Assembly (NCBI RefSeq): GCF_024628865.1
Contig: NZ_CP102384.1
Coordinates: forward strand, 3,979,001-4,043,000
Source: Sphingopyxis sp. DBS4
GTDB lineage: Bacteria > Pseudomonadota > Alphaproteobacteria > Sphingomonadales > Sphingomonadaceae
DNA length: 64,000 nucleotides
Direction of reading: 5' to 3'
The first letter of the stretch is position 1; each line of letters opens with the position of its first letter. The notes under the pieces are model-generated. The model had not been told where the DNA came from. It ran no database searches and saw nothing but the letters and a program-made list of their open reading frames with translations. Shown piece by piece: positions 32,967-41,346 of this stretch. Both the position numbers and the translations under genes were made by a program.

Positions 32967-33741
32967 CGATTTCGCGCCCGGCACCGTCTGGCTCGTCGGT
33001 GCAGGCCCCGGCGATCCCGACCTGCTCACGATGAAGGCGGTGCGGTTGATCGAGCGCGCCGACATCGTCTTTTACGACGCGCTCGTTGGCGATGGCGTGC
33101 TCGCGCTGATCCCGGCCAAGACCGAGATGGTCAGCGTCGGCAAACGGTCGGGCCGCCATTCGAAAGACCAGCGCACGATCGACGCGATGCTGGTCGACGC
33201 TGCTGCAGCCGGCAAGCGCGTTGTGCGCCTGAAAGGCGGCGACCCCTCGATCTTCGGCCGCTCGACCGAGGAACTCGCTGCCCTGCGCGAAGCCGGGCAT
33301 ATTGCCCGCATCTGCCCGGGCATCACCACCGCGTGCGCCGCCGCGGCGTCCGCCGGCATCTCTCTCACGCTCCGCGGCGTCGCCCGCGATGTCCGGTTCG
33401 TCACTGCACATAGCAAGCGCGGCGCAGCACTCGACATCGACTGGTCATCGCTTGCCGAAGGCGGGTCGACCCTCGCCTTCTATATGGGGCGCGGCGCCGC
33501 GGGCGAAATCATGCGCGGGCTCATGTGCGCCGGCATGCGCGGCGACATCCCGGTGATGATCGCTTGCCACGTCAGCGGCCCGGACGAGCGCCGACTGGCA
33601 ACGCGGCTCGACCTGCTCGATCTCGCGACCCGGTCGTTCGCAACAGACGCACCGACGCTGATCCTCGTTGGCGAGGCTGTCGACCAAGGTGCCCCCGCAC
33701 TCATGATTTCGGAAGCGCACGCGCGACAGATGCATGGGTAA
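32956..33741 (+). CDS. cobA: Uroporphyrinogen-III C-methyltransferase
   Basis: A 261-residue SAM-dependent enzyme making precorrin-2, the first step to the siroheme used by NirB. Family motifs are VWLVGAGPGDPDLLTMKAVRLI (N-terminus), RLKGGDPSIFGR and PGITTACAAAASAGISLTLRG. No CysG-type dehydrogenase/ferrochelatase domain is fused, so siroheme completion needs another gene elsewhere. Placement inside the nitrite reductase operon fits its role. Confidence 0.95.
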   Translation: MQPDDFAPGTVWLVGAGPGDPDLLTMKAVRLIERADIVFYDALVGDGVLALIPAKTEMVSVGKRSGRHSKDQRTIDAMLVDAAAAGKRVVRLKGGDPSIFGRSTEELAALREAGHIARICPGITTACAAAASAGISLTLRGVARDVRFVTAHSKRGAALDIDWSSLAEGGSTLAFYMGRGAAGEIMRGLMCAGMRGDIPVMIACHVSGPDERRLATRLDLLDLATRSFATDAPTLILVGEAVDQGAPALMISEAHARQMHG

Positions 33742-34963
33742 GCATGCAACCATCCCGGCATCCGGCGCCTGCGCTGCCTCGATCGATTTCGACAACGCGC
33801 TGGCGATCCTGGCAGCGCATGCCCGCCCCCTCGGCAAGGAAAGCGTCCCCTTGCACGACGCGGGCGGGCGCTATCTCGCTGCACCGGTGCTTGCCCGGAT
33901 CGACGCGCCGCGGCGCGACTGCGCGGCCATGGACGGCTATGCGGTCCGCGACGCCGACCTGAAGAACGGCACCATAGTCTTGCGGTCGAGCGGCACGAGC
34001 TACGCGGGCGGCGCCGAGCCGGGCGCAATCTCGGCGGGAGAAACCTGGCGTGTAATGACGGGCGGGCCTCTGCCCCACGGCAGCGACCGCGTTGTAATGA
34101 TCGAGCATTGTCGGCATCGCGGCGATCTCGTGGTGCTGGACGCTCCGCCGCTCGGCAAGCCGCACGTCCGGAAGGCCGGCTCCGATTTTTCCGCGGGCGA
34201 CGAACTCCTCGTGGTGGGCACGAGGATGACGGCGGCCCGGCTGGTCGTGGCGGCTGCCGCAGACCGCTCCGAGGTCGAAGTATGGTGTGCTCCGCGCATC
34301 CTGCTGGTCGCGACCGGCGACGAAATCCTCGCGCCGGGATGTGCATTGCGGATGCTGAACGCGATCCCGGACAGTCTCAGCATCGCAATCGAGCACTTGT
34401 GTGTGTCCGCGGGTGCGGACGTCGTCACCGCCTTCAGGCTCCCCGACGATGAGAGGGCGATTGCCGACGCGCTGGAAAGAGCCGCCGCCGACGTGGTCGT
34501 CGTCATTGGCGGTGCCTCACGCGGCGACCGCGATTTCGGGCGGTCGGCCTTGGCATCGCTCGGACTGGAAGTCGCTTTTGCCGATGTCGCCATCAAACCC
34601 GGCAAACCTGTCTGGTATGGCCGATTGGGGCAGACCCATGTTCTCGGGCTCCCGGGAAACCCGACGGCGGCCTTTACGGTCGCCTCGCTGTTCCTTGCCC
34701 CGCTGATCGCGGGTCTGTCCGGAGGAGCAGTATCGGACGCGCTGCCCTGGCAGCTCAGGCACGCGACGAGGCCGATCCCGCCAAATGGGCCGCGCGAGGC
34801 GTTTCTCTGCGCGTCATTTTCCTGCGAAGGCGCTGCGATCTGCGATCGTCAGGATGCGTCGGGACAGGCGATGCTCGGTGTCGCCGATTGCCTCGTCCGC
34901 CGCCCCGCCAATGCGCCCGCAGCGGATGTAGGAGAAATCGTACCGGTGTTGCCGCTGTGCTGA
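33734..34963 (+). CDS. moeA: Molybdopterin molybdenumtransferase MoeA
   Basis: A 409-residue enzyme that inserts molybdate into adenylated molybdopterin, needed for the nitrate reductase. Motifs include DCAAMDGYAV, RVMTGGPLPHGSDRVVMIEH, VATGDEI, GGASRGDRDFGR (usually GGVSVGDYD; note Arg in place of Val) and VLGLPGNPTAAF. It overlaps cobA by 8 nt and the next gene by 1 nt. The variant glycine-rich motif and position suggest an operon-specific paralogue rather than the housekeeping copy (inference). Confidence 0.92.
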   Translation: MGKHATIPASGACAASIDFDNALAILAAHARPLGKESVPLHDAGGRYLAAPVLARIDAPRRDCAAMDGYAVRDADLKNGTIVLRSSGTSYAGGAEPGAISAGETWRVMTGGPLPHGSDRVVMIEHCRHRGDLVVLDAPPLGKPHVRKAGSDFSAGDELLVVGTRMTAARLVVAAAADRSEVEVWCAPRILLVATGDEILAPGCALRMLNAIPDSLSIAIEHLCVSAGADVVTAFRLPDDERAIADALERAAADVVVVIGGASRGDRDFGRSALASLGLEVAFADVAIKPGKPVWYGRLGQTHVLGLPGNPTAAFTVASLFLAPLIAGLSGGAVSDALPWQLRHATRPIPPNGPREAFLCASFSCEGAAICDRQDASGQAMLGVADCLVRRPANAPAADVGEIVPVLPLC

Positions 34964-35430
34964 TGGGCCTCCTGCTCGGCCGATTGCGTACACGGGAAAC
35001 CCCGGACCGTCCGGCAAGGCTAGCGAAACCTGCCAGCCTCAAATCGACGCTCGCGGCAATTGGGCAAAAGATCGAAAACGGCAGCGGAGAGACTCTGTCT
35101 ACGGTGGAGAGCAAGATCTGGAACACCGCAGCGGTGATCTCCTACATGGCGCCCGCGTCCAGAGATCATGCACCCGCAAATGCCAAGGTTCTCAGCTGGG
35201 CAGCCGCCCGCGCCGGTTTCGAAGATATGGGTTTGCCGGACGCTGCGACATTCGTGACATCCTTGGTGACCGAGCTCGCTTTTCGAACCGAAATCGATCC
35301 TCGCGACCGCCGTGGCGAAACCGACTCTCTCGTCAGGCTTGCCAAGCTGAAGCAGCAGTTTTCAGCGATTGAGCAGCAGCACGACCTCTGGGAATTGCTA
35401 CGAAGGCTGATTGAGCGAACCGCTCGCTAG
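34963..35430 (+). CDS. Unknown protein at the end of the nitrate operon
   Basis: 155 residues from an ATG overlapping the moeA stop (TGATG), so it is very likely translated with the operon. I recognise no domain. It is mostly helical, with segments such as LKSTLAAIGQKIENGSGETLSTVESKIWNT and a charged C-terminus (KLKQQFSAIEQQHDLWELLRRLIERTAR). No signal peptide is clear; the first residues (GLLLGRLRTRE) are only weakly hydrophobic. Confidence 0.65.
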   Translation: MGLLLGRLRTRETPDRPARLAKPASLKSTLAAIGQKIENGSGETLSTVESKIWNTAAVISYMAPASRDHAPANAKVLSWAAARAGFEDMGLPDAATFVTSLVTELAFRTEIDPRDRRGETDSLVRLAKLKQQFSAIEQQHDLWELLRRLIERTAR

Positions 35431-35446
35431 GTTCGCGCTTCCGGCC

Positions 35447-35482
35447 AAAAAAAAGCGCCCGCCGGATGAAACCGGCGGGCGC
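35447..35482 (-). terminator. Strong intrinsic terminator for a leftward transcript
   Basis: A perfect 11-bp stem GCGCCCGCCGG/CCGGCGGGCGC (35455-35465, 35472-35482) with a 6-nt loop. On the minus strand it is followed by eight T (35454-35447). In the plus direction there is no T run, so it terminates leftward RNA. No minus-strand gene is recognised just upstream (35483-35811). Confidence 0.85.
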
Positions 35483-35811
35483 AAGATGAAGATTTCCGTC
35501 CCCTTTCGAGGAAGAGTTCTTCTGGGTCGCCCGGCGCAATTAGCGCGACGCCGCGATTCTCGATTGTATGAAAGCGCCAAAACGCCAGCTATTCATAATG
35601 TTGCGCGGCGGAGAGCGACTGCGCCTGGCCGGTAGCTGCCTGATCGCTTTGGGGCGTAAGCCTCAGGAATCAGACGTTTGAGGCAATATGCGTGCCGGTG
35701 AACGGGGCGCGACCGATGGCGGTGACAGTCGATAGGTGATCATGATGTCCCACGCGGCCGCTAACCGTCCCTGGCATGGACCGCACGACGTCAGCAGGAC
35801 GTCCGCCGAAG
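35483..35811. other. Gap with no recognised gene; possible small RNA
   Basis: Between the leftward terminator and the TetR stop codon I see no convincing coding frame. A minus-strand TACAAT near 35566-35571 could serve as a -10 element for a short RNA ending at the terminator. This is speculative. Confidence 0.3.
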
Positions 35812-36474
35812 TCATTCTCCGGCACCAAAAATCAGATCGAGCATTTGATTCTTCCAAATCCGCACTGCGCGCTCGATGGACGCAGCGTCCGGGTTCCGGA
35901 TGTATTCCACCGTCAGCCCGCGGGTGACAGCATTGTTGAGCAGTTGTACGCTCAGATTTATTTCATTTTCGGCAATCCCCGCTGCGTGCAGGATGGAATA
36001 GGCCCACAAACGGACGCGACGATCGAAGCGGCGGGTGCTGGGTCCAACCTCGCGGTCGAGGTCCGGATCATTGCGGCGCGCGAGATGAATTTCGAGAACC
36101 GCCGCCATCTCGGGCCGGCTGATCATCTCGAAGTTCGCATCGATCAGATTTTCCATCGACTCGCGCGGCGTGCGTCCGCGCCGAATGGCTTCGCGATAGA
36201 CGCGAACCCGATACGCCGAGAATTCGCCCGCGACGGCCGCCATGAGCTTCGCCTTGGTCGGGAATTGATGCTGGATCGCGCCGAGGCTCATTCCGGCCGC
36301 GTCGCGGATCGTATGCATCGTGGCCCCTGAATAACCCTGCGCGCACAAGACGTCGCGCGCCGCCGCGATAACCTTCGCACGGGTCGCCGCGCTGCGATCG
36401 GCTTGGCTTCGGCGCGGTTTTTGGGCGACGCTGGTCATGCGGGAATTATCTGTAACGACATTGGCCTCGTTCAT
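35812..36474 (-). CDS. TetR-family regulator of the catabolic cluster
   Basis: About 220 residues. An N-terminal helix-turn-helix (KVIAAARDVLCAQGYSGATMHTIRDAAGMSLGAIQHQFPTK) precedes a C-terminal ligand-binding domain. The ATG at 36474 is preferred over an in-frame TTG at 36498, with another ATG at 36438. It is transcribed in the same direction as the TonB receptor gene at 36553-38862, 79 nt downstream of it, and probably controls the receptor-hydrolase and MFS-amidase-ligase units. The effector is unknown. Confidence 0.82.
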   Translation of the reverse strand: MNEANVVTDNSRMTSVAQKPRRSQADRSAATRAKVIAAARDVLCAQGYSGATMHTIRDAAGMSLGAIQHQFPTKAKLMAAVAGEFSAYRVRVYREAIRRGRTPRESMENLIDANFEMISRPEMAAVLEIHLARRNDPDLDREVGPSTRRFDRRVRLWAYSILHAAGIAENEINLSVQLLNNAVTRGLTVEYIRNPDAASIERAVRIWKNQMLDLIFGAGE

Positions 36475-36552
36475 AAGCGAGATTTCGCACCTGTTCAAAA
36501 TTTGGGTCCGGATGAAGGCACGGACCGCGAGCAGCCCGCGACCCTAATTCCA

Positions 36553-38862
36553 TCAGAAGTTCGAACTGAAGCGAATGCCGAAGGTGCGCGGCTGCTGAAC
36601 GATGCCGTTGCCTGTCGCCCCGGCGCCGTCTCCGCTGAGGTAATAATAGAGCCCGCGCGCGTTCCCTACATTGGTCACATACAGGTCGAGTCGATGCTGG
36701 CCAAAGTCGACGCCGCCCCGCAGGTTCACGGTGTTGTAGCTCGGAAGCCTTTGATGGCCGCTCTGGGGGGCAGCCAAGCCTCCGACGACGAAATCCGAAT
36801 TGCGCGATCCGACATAGGTCCAGTCCGCCCCGAGGAACATCGTCGCGTCGCCGCCGACCGGCGCACGATAGTCGAAGCCGAGCGTGTTGGTGAATGTCGG
36901 CACATAAGGCAAGCGGTCGCCCTTGGCGCCACCGATCCCCGGGACGGCCGCCCGCAGCTCGGCGTCGGTATAGGCGCCGTTGGCGAAGAGGGAGAATTGC
37001 GGTGAAGCTGCCAGCCGAAGCGCGTATTCGACGCCGCGGCTGCGGGCCTTGCCGCCATTATCGGTGAAATTGTTGGGAACGCCCGTGTCGGGGTCGACCA
37101 CCGATGTCGGTATCTGTATATCGGTCCAGTCGACGGTGAACGCCGAGATGTCAAAACTCAGGCGGCGATCGAACAATTCGCCCTTCGCGCCCAATTCGTA
37201 GTTCACCGTCGTGTCGGGGCCGTAGCTGGTCCGGTAACCAGGGGGTGGGGTCGTCGTCGGCACGAGATTGGGACCGCCCGGCCGATAGCCCGTCGCTACA
37301 CGCGCATAGAGCGTCACACGCTCGGCCGGATGCCAGCTGATCGCACCCGACCAGGTAACCTTTTCCTCTTTGGTTTTCGACGGCGGGTCGATGACGTCGA
37401 CGAAGGAGTTCGAAATGAACCCGGCCAAACGCGTGGTCTGCGACCTTTGCCGGTTACGGGCGTAGCGGGCGCCGCCTGTGACATCGACATTGGAAAGCGG
37501 ATGCCAGGTCAGCTGCGCGAAACCGGCCATCTCGCGATAGCGGGCGGGAACATATAGGCCGCCGCCCGGAACCGGGAGGGTCAGAATCTCCGGCGGCGTC
37601 GCAACGCTGGTCACGTCGAAGAGCTGCGTAAGCGAACTTTTTTCATCCGTATAGAAAAGGCCGGCGAGATAATCGATCGCCCCCGAGCCGGGCGCGGATG
37701 CTATGCGGATTTCCTGGTTGATACGGCGTACCGTGGTGAAATCGTCGCTCCGGACGTCGACCGGCTGCCCGTACGCCCCGGCCAGAACGTCCCCAAAGGT
37801 CACGCCCGGCGCCGCATTATAGTAAGTGAAGACCTTTCGGCGCTCGAAGTTCATCTTCGCCAAGCTGGTAATGCTGGTGATCGTCGCGAACCCGGCATCG
37901 TAGTTCAGGGTCGCGCTATACACCTGCGATTTGCGCTTGATTGGTTCGCCCAGACGCAGATTGCGCTGAAGCTCGCCCCCATGGGCAATCGACGCGGCGT
38001 TCGCCGGCGGATCGGCCGGCGTGAGCGCGGCACCGACCACGTCGATACTGGCGGGCGCATCGCGATCGTCGCGCTGCCAGATACCGCCGAGCCGGACGCT
38101 GAAATCGGGGGTGGCCTGCCACAGCAACGCGCCGCGGACGCCGTAGCGTTCGCCGCTGTTCACGTTCCGCTCATCGCCCAGGGGATTGTCGATATAGCCC
38201 GGCAGACGTTCGTAGAGACCCGAGACGCGGATCGCGACGCGGTCCGGGAGAATCGGCACGTTCAGCGCCGCGCGGACGCTACCTGCCGTTTCACCTTCGT
38301 CGACATGGTTGAGTTCCAGCTGCGCCGAGCCCTCGACGCGGGAAAGGTTCGGCGCCTTCGTCACATATTTCACCAGCCCGCCGAGGGCCGAGGCGCCATA
38401 TAGCGTTCCCTGGGGTCCGCGCAGTACCTCGATCCGTTCGAGATCATAGGTGTCGAAATTGGGCGTCGTGCTTTGCTGATAGGAGGATGAAGAGGTGAGC
38501 GGCACATCGTCCACGAGAATCGCGGTCGTTGCGCCCTGGCCGCTGGCGTTGAGTCCGCGAACGGTCAGTTGCGGGCCAGCCGCCCCGTCGCTGAAGGATA
38601 TCCCCGGCGTGAACGCGGCGAACTGCTCGATTCGCGTCAGATTGCGCTGCGTCAAGTTTTCACCGCCGACGGCCGTGACCGCGGACGGAACGTCGATTAA
38701 CCGCTGCTCCCGCTTCTGCGCGGTCACGACGATTTCGTCAGGCGCTGCCTGTGCGGTGTCCTGCGGCGCGCCGCCTTCCGCCGATTGCGCCCAGCCCGCA
38801 GCGGGGGATGTCAGGACTATGGCCAGAGCGGTTCCGGTCAGCCCTTTGTGCAGATTTCGCAT
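36553..38862 (-). CDS. TonB-dependent receptor of the catabolic cluster
   Basis: A 769-residue outer-membrane receptor. A signal peptide (about 1-25, ending GWAQ) and a TonB box (DEIVVTAQKREQ, about 42-53) precede a plug domain (about 55-165 with TPGISFSDGA, LTVRGL, IEVLRGPQGTLYGASALGG). The barrel ends RTFGIRFSSNF. The QKREQRLIDVPSAVT pattern is that of the large sphingomonad receptor group linked to aromatic and other catabolic substrates. It lies 33 nt downstream of the hydrolase gene, likely one operon. Confidence 0.9.
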   Translation of the reverse strand: MRNLHKGLTGTALAIVLTSPAAGWAQSAEGGAPQDTAQAAPDEIVVTAQKREQRLIDVPSAVTAVGGENLTQRNLTRIEQFAAFTPGISFSDGAAGPQLTVRGLNASGQGATTAILVDDVPLTSSSSYQQSTTPNFDTYDLERIEVLRGPQGTLYGASALGGLVKYVTKAPNLSRVEGSAQLELNHVDEGETAGSVRAALNVPILPDRVAIRVSGLYERLPGYIDNPLGDERNVNSGERYGVRGALLWQATPDFSVRLGGIWQRDDRDAPASIDVVGAALTPADPPANAASIAHGGELQRNLRLGEPIKRKSQVYSATLNYDAGFATITSITSLAKMNFERRKVFTYYNAAPGVTFGDVLAGAYGQPVDVRSDDFTTVRRINQEIRIASAPGSGAIDYLAGLFYTDEKSSLTQLFDVTSVATPPEILTLPVPGGGLYVPARYREMAGFAQLTWHPLSNVDVTGGARYARNRQRSQTTRLAGFISNSFVDVIDPPSKTKEEKVTWSGAISWHPAERVTLYARVATGYRPGGPNLVPTTTPPPGYRTSYGPDTTVNYELGAKGELFDRRLSFDISAFTVDWTDIQIPTSVVDPDTGVPNNFTDNGGKARSRGVEYALRLAASPQFSLFANGAYTDAELRAAVPGIGGAKGDRLPYVPTFTNTLGFDYRAPVGGDATMFLGADWTYVGSRNSDFVVGGLAAPQSGHQRLPSYNTVNLRGGVDFGQHRLDLYVTNVGNARGLYYYLSGDGAGATGNGIVQQPRTFGIRFSSNF

Positions 38863-38895
38863 AAATCCCTCCCAATCTTTCTGATTTGCGGACGC

Positions 38896-39768
38896 TCAGC
38901 CAGCGCGGCCCAGCGCGAAGCGCATGCCGTGGAGAATGGCGGTCGGCGCGGCCGAGACATGATCATCCTCAGCAAAGGCGACATGGCGGAGATTGAGGAG
39001 CCCCGCGCCGCGCAGCGCGTTGGCGAAATCCCTGGCGCCATCGACCATACGCGCGGCACTCACCTGCGCCTGCGCCTCCTCCAACGTCAGACCCCTCCCT
39101 TCGGGTACGCTCGTCGGCATGTCCTGCTCCTTGGCCCCGACATCGACGAATACGCGCGGCTGCTGCGGCAGCGCCGCGAGCCGCTCCTTGAACGCTGGGA
39201 GCTTTTGAAGGATCGAAAAATCGTCCCACCAGAGCGACGGGCTGCTGACGATGAACGACGCGAAGCTTTCGGGACGGGTCAACAGTGCGTTGGCGGCAAA
39301 AAGCCCGCCGAGTGAATGACCGAAGAGGATCGGCGCGCCGCCGGCCGTCTGCGGATAGCGCGCTGCGATTTCGGGCCGCAGCGTCTCCACCAGAAAGGCC
39401 AGGAACGCGTCCGCACCGCCGCTGTTTTCGCCGCCGATCGCCGTGCCGAACATACCAAGGCCTTCGAGCGACTCGGCGCTGATCGGTGGCGCGAGATCCG
39501 CGGTCCGCAGCCTCATCACATCAGCGAACGCCGCGTCATAGCCGACGCCGACGACATAGTAAGCGGGAAAGCCCTCGACCGTCGAAACCGCCCGCGCGAT
39601 CTCTGCTGCCAAGCCGAACAGGATATCGCCATCGACAACGTAAAGCACTGGAACGGCGGCGTCGAGCGCTTCGACCGCCGGGGCCGCGACGCTGATCTGG
39701 AGCAGTCCCTCGCGGATAGGATGCGCAAGGGTGAATTGCTCGAGCGAGGCGCGAACGGAAAATTGCAT
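38896..39768 (-). CDS. Alpha/beta hydrolase, esterase D/IroE-like
   Basis: A 290-residue serine hydrolase with no signal peptide. The nucleophile elbow is GHSLGG (Ser about 154) and the family segments VPVLYVVDGDILFG and SPSLWWDDFSILQ are typical of the putative esterase (esterase D) family. A likely catalytic His is in AEDDHVSAAP near the C-terminus. It heads the operon with the TonB receptor and is divergent from the MFS-amidase-ligase operon. A role in cleaving an ester bond of the imported compound is inferred. Confidence 0.82.
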   Translation of the reverse strand: MQFSVRASLEQFTLAHPIREGLLQISVAAPAVEALDAAVPVLYVVDGDILFGLAAEIARAVSTVEGFPAYYVVGVGYDAAFADVMRLRTADLAPPISAESLEGLGMFGTAIGGENSGGADAFLAFLVETLRPEIAARYPQTAGGAPILFGHSLGGLFAANALLTRPESFASFIVSSPSLWWDDFSILQKLPAFKERLAALPQQPRVFVDVGAKEQDMPTSVPEGRGLTLEEAQAQVSAARMVDGARDFANALRGAGLLNLRHVAFAEDDHVSAAPTAILHGMRFALGRAG

Positions 39769-39934
39769 TCGAGTTACTCCATCCCAAACGGCCTCTATGG
39801 ACCTGCGCGCCGACCCTTCCCGAGACGGCCAACTTTTGACGCACGACTCATCCTACTCACTTACATTAAAGTCAACTTATTTGTTGTATGCGATCGGAAG
39901 TCGGTATACGCCGTTCGGGACAAGCCTTGGGAGA

Positions 39935-39961
39935 ATGGACATGACGGGCGGACAGCCTTGA
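39935..39961 (+). CDS. Possible 8-codon leader peptide before the MFS gene
   Basis: GGGAGA is followed by an ATG opening MDMTGGQP and a TGA stop that overlaps the TTG start of the MFS gene (TTGA at 39958-39961). Either a short leader peptide delivers ribosomes to the TTG, or a frameshift has separated the original ATG start from the MFS frame. The sequence alone does not decide. Confidence 0.35.
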   Translation: MDMTGGQP

Positions 39962-41346
39962 CCTTAGAAAGGCCTTCTCCACCCTCGATTGCGTTCGCGG
40001 CAAGCGGGTGCATTGCCAAGCATGGCGCGAGCAAAGCCAGCGCCCTGACCTGGTATGGGCTGGTCGTTCTCCTGATGACGAGTTTCTTCGGCTTTGTCGT
40101 CCGGCAGATGCTCAGCCTGATCGCGCCCGCGCTCCAGGCCTCGCTCGGCTTCTCCGACCTGCAGATCGGAATGCTGCAGGGACTTGGCATGGCGGTCTTC
40201 GCATGTATCGCGAGCTATCCGATGGGCTGGCTCGCCGATCGGTACGGACGCCGCCTGCTGCTCGCGATCGGAGTGGCCATCTGGTCGCTCGCGACCTTCC
40301 TGTTCGCATTTCAGGACAGCTTCGGCGGCCTGTTCGCGGGAACGATCGGCATCGCGATCGGCGAAGCCGGGCTGGTGCCGATCATCTATGCGATGATCCC
40401 CGACCTGTTCCCTGAACAGAGGCGCAACACGGCCAATCTGATCTTTTACGGCGGGTCGCTGTTCGGCGCCGGGATCGGCATGGCGCTTGGCGGGGCGCTG
40501 CTCGAATGGCTGGCCGCGTCGGCCGGCAGTTTGCCTCACTGGCTTGCGGGAGTCGACTCATGGCGCATCGCTATGGTGGTAATCGCCCTGCCCAGTCCGC
40601 TCTTCTTCTTACTCGTTGCAACGATGCCGCTTGCCAGACGCGCGGCCGCCGTCCGTGCGGCGGAAACCGGCGACGCGGACAAGGCGCAGGACTTTCTGTC
40701 TTATGCGCAAACGCACTGGTGCACGCTTGCCTGCGTCTGCGGATCGATATTTGCCATGGCCGTGGCGATGACCTCGGCCCTCATCTGGTTTCCCATCGCA
40801 TTGCCGCGCGCCTTCGGTATCAATCCGGCGACCGTCGGCGTCGGGCTTGGTATAGCGATAACCGCCGCGACGCTGATCGGCGTGTTCCTTCCGGGCATCA
40901 CGCTCAAATTCGGGCAGCGCGGCGGCGGGCTCACGCCGATCAGGGCGACCAGCTTCTTTCTCTGGCTGACGCCGTTGCCGGCCATGTGTCTGCCCTTCGT
41001 CACCTCGACCTTCCAGGCCTATACGGTCGCCGCGCTGCAGGGCGCGATGGGCGTCGCGGGCTCGGCGCTTATGCCGGGCATATTTCAAGACCTCGCGCCC
41101 GCTTCCCTGCGGGCGCGCGTCCTGACCCTGCTCGGCATCGTGAATGCGTTGGCACTCGCGGTTTCACCGCTTGCAGTCGGCATGATTTCGGGTCTGATGT
41201 CCGGCCCGCGAGGCATGCTTTATTCGATTTCGATCGCCAGCATACCCTCACTGATCGCTGCCGCCGTCCTGATGTCGCTCGCCCACCGCCCCTATGCCGC
41301 CACGGTCCGCGCCGTGCATTCCCAGTTTCCAGGAGAGAAAGCATGA
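39958..41346 (+). CDS. MFS transporter of the catabolic cluster
   Basis: A 462-residue, 12-helix permease. Motif A is in the first loop (GWLADRYGRRLLLAIG) and there is an acid-transporter-like segment GEAGLVPIIYAMIPDLFPEQRR. The only plausible in-frame start before helix 1 is TTG at 39958; no in-frame ATG occurs before helix 1. The stop overlaps the amidase start (ATGA). It probably carries the substrate or a product across the inner membrane. Confidence 0.85.
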   Translation: MTLERPSPPSIAFAASGCIAKHGASKASALTWYGLVVLLMTSFFGFVVRQMLSLIAPALQASLGFSDLQIGMLQGLGMAVFACIASYPMGWLADRYGRRLLLAIGVAIWSLATFLFAFQDSFGGLFAGTIGIAIGEAGLVPIIYAMIPDLFPEQRRNTANLIFYGGSLFGAGIGMALGGALLEWLAASAGSLPHWLAGVDSWRIAMVVIALPSPLFFLLVATMPLARRAAAVRAAETGDADKAQDFLSYAQTHWCTLACVCGSIFAMAVAMTSALIWFPIALPRAFGINPATVGVGLGIAITAATLIGVFLPGITLKFGQRGGGLTPIRATSFFLWLTPLPAMCLPFVTSTFQAYTVAALQGAMGVAGSALMPGIFQDLAPASLRARVLTLLGIVNALALAVSPLAVGMISGLMSGPRGMLYSISIASIPSLIAAAVLMSLAHRPYAATVRAVHSQFPGEKA

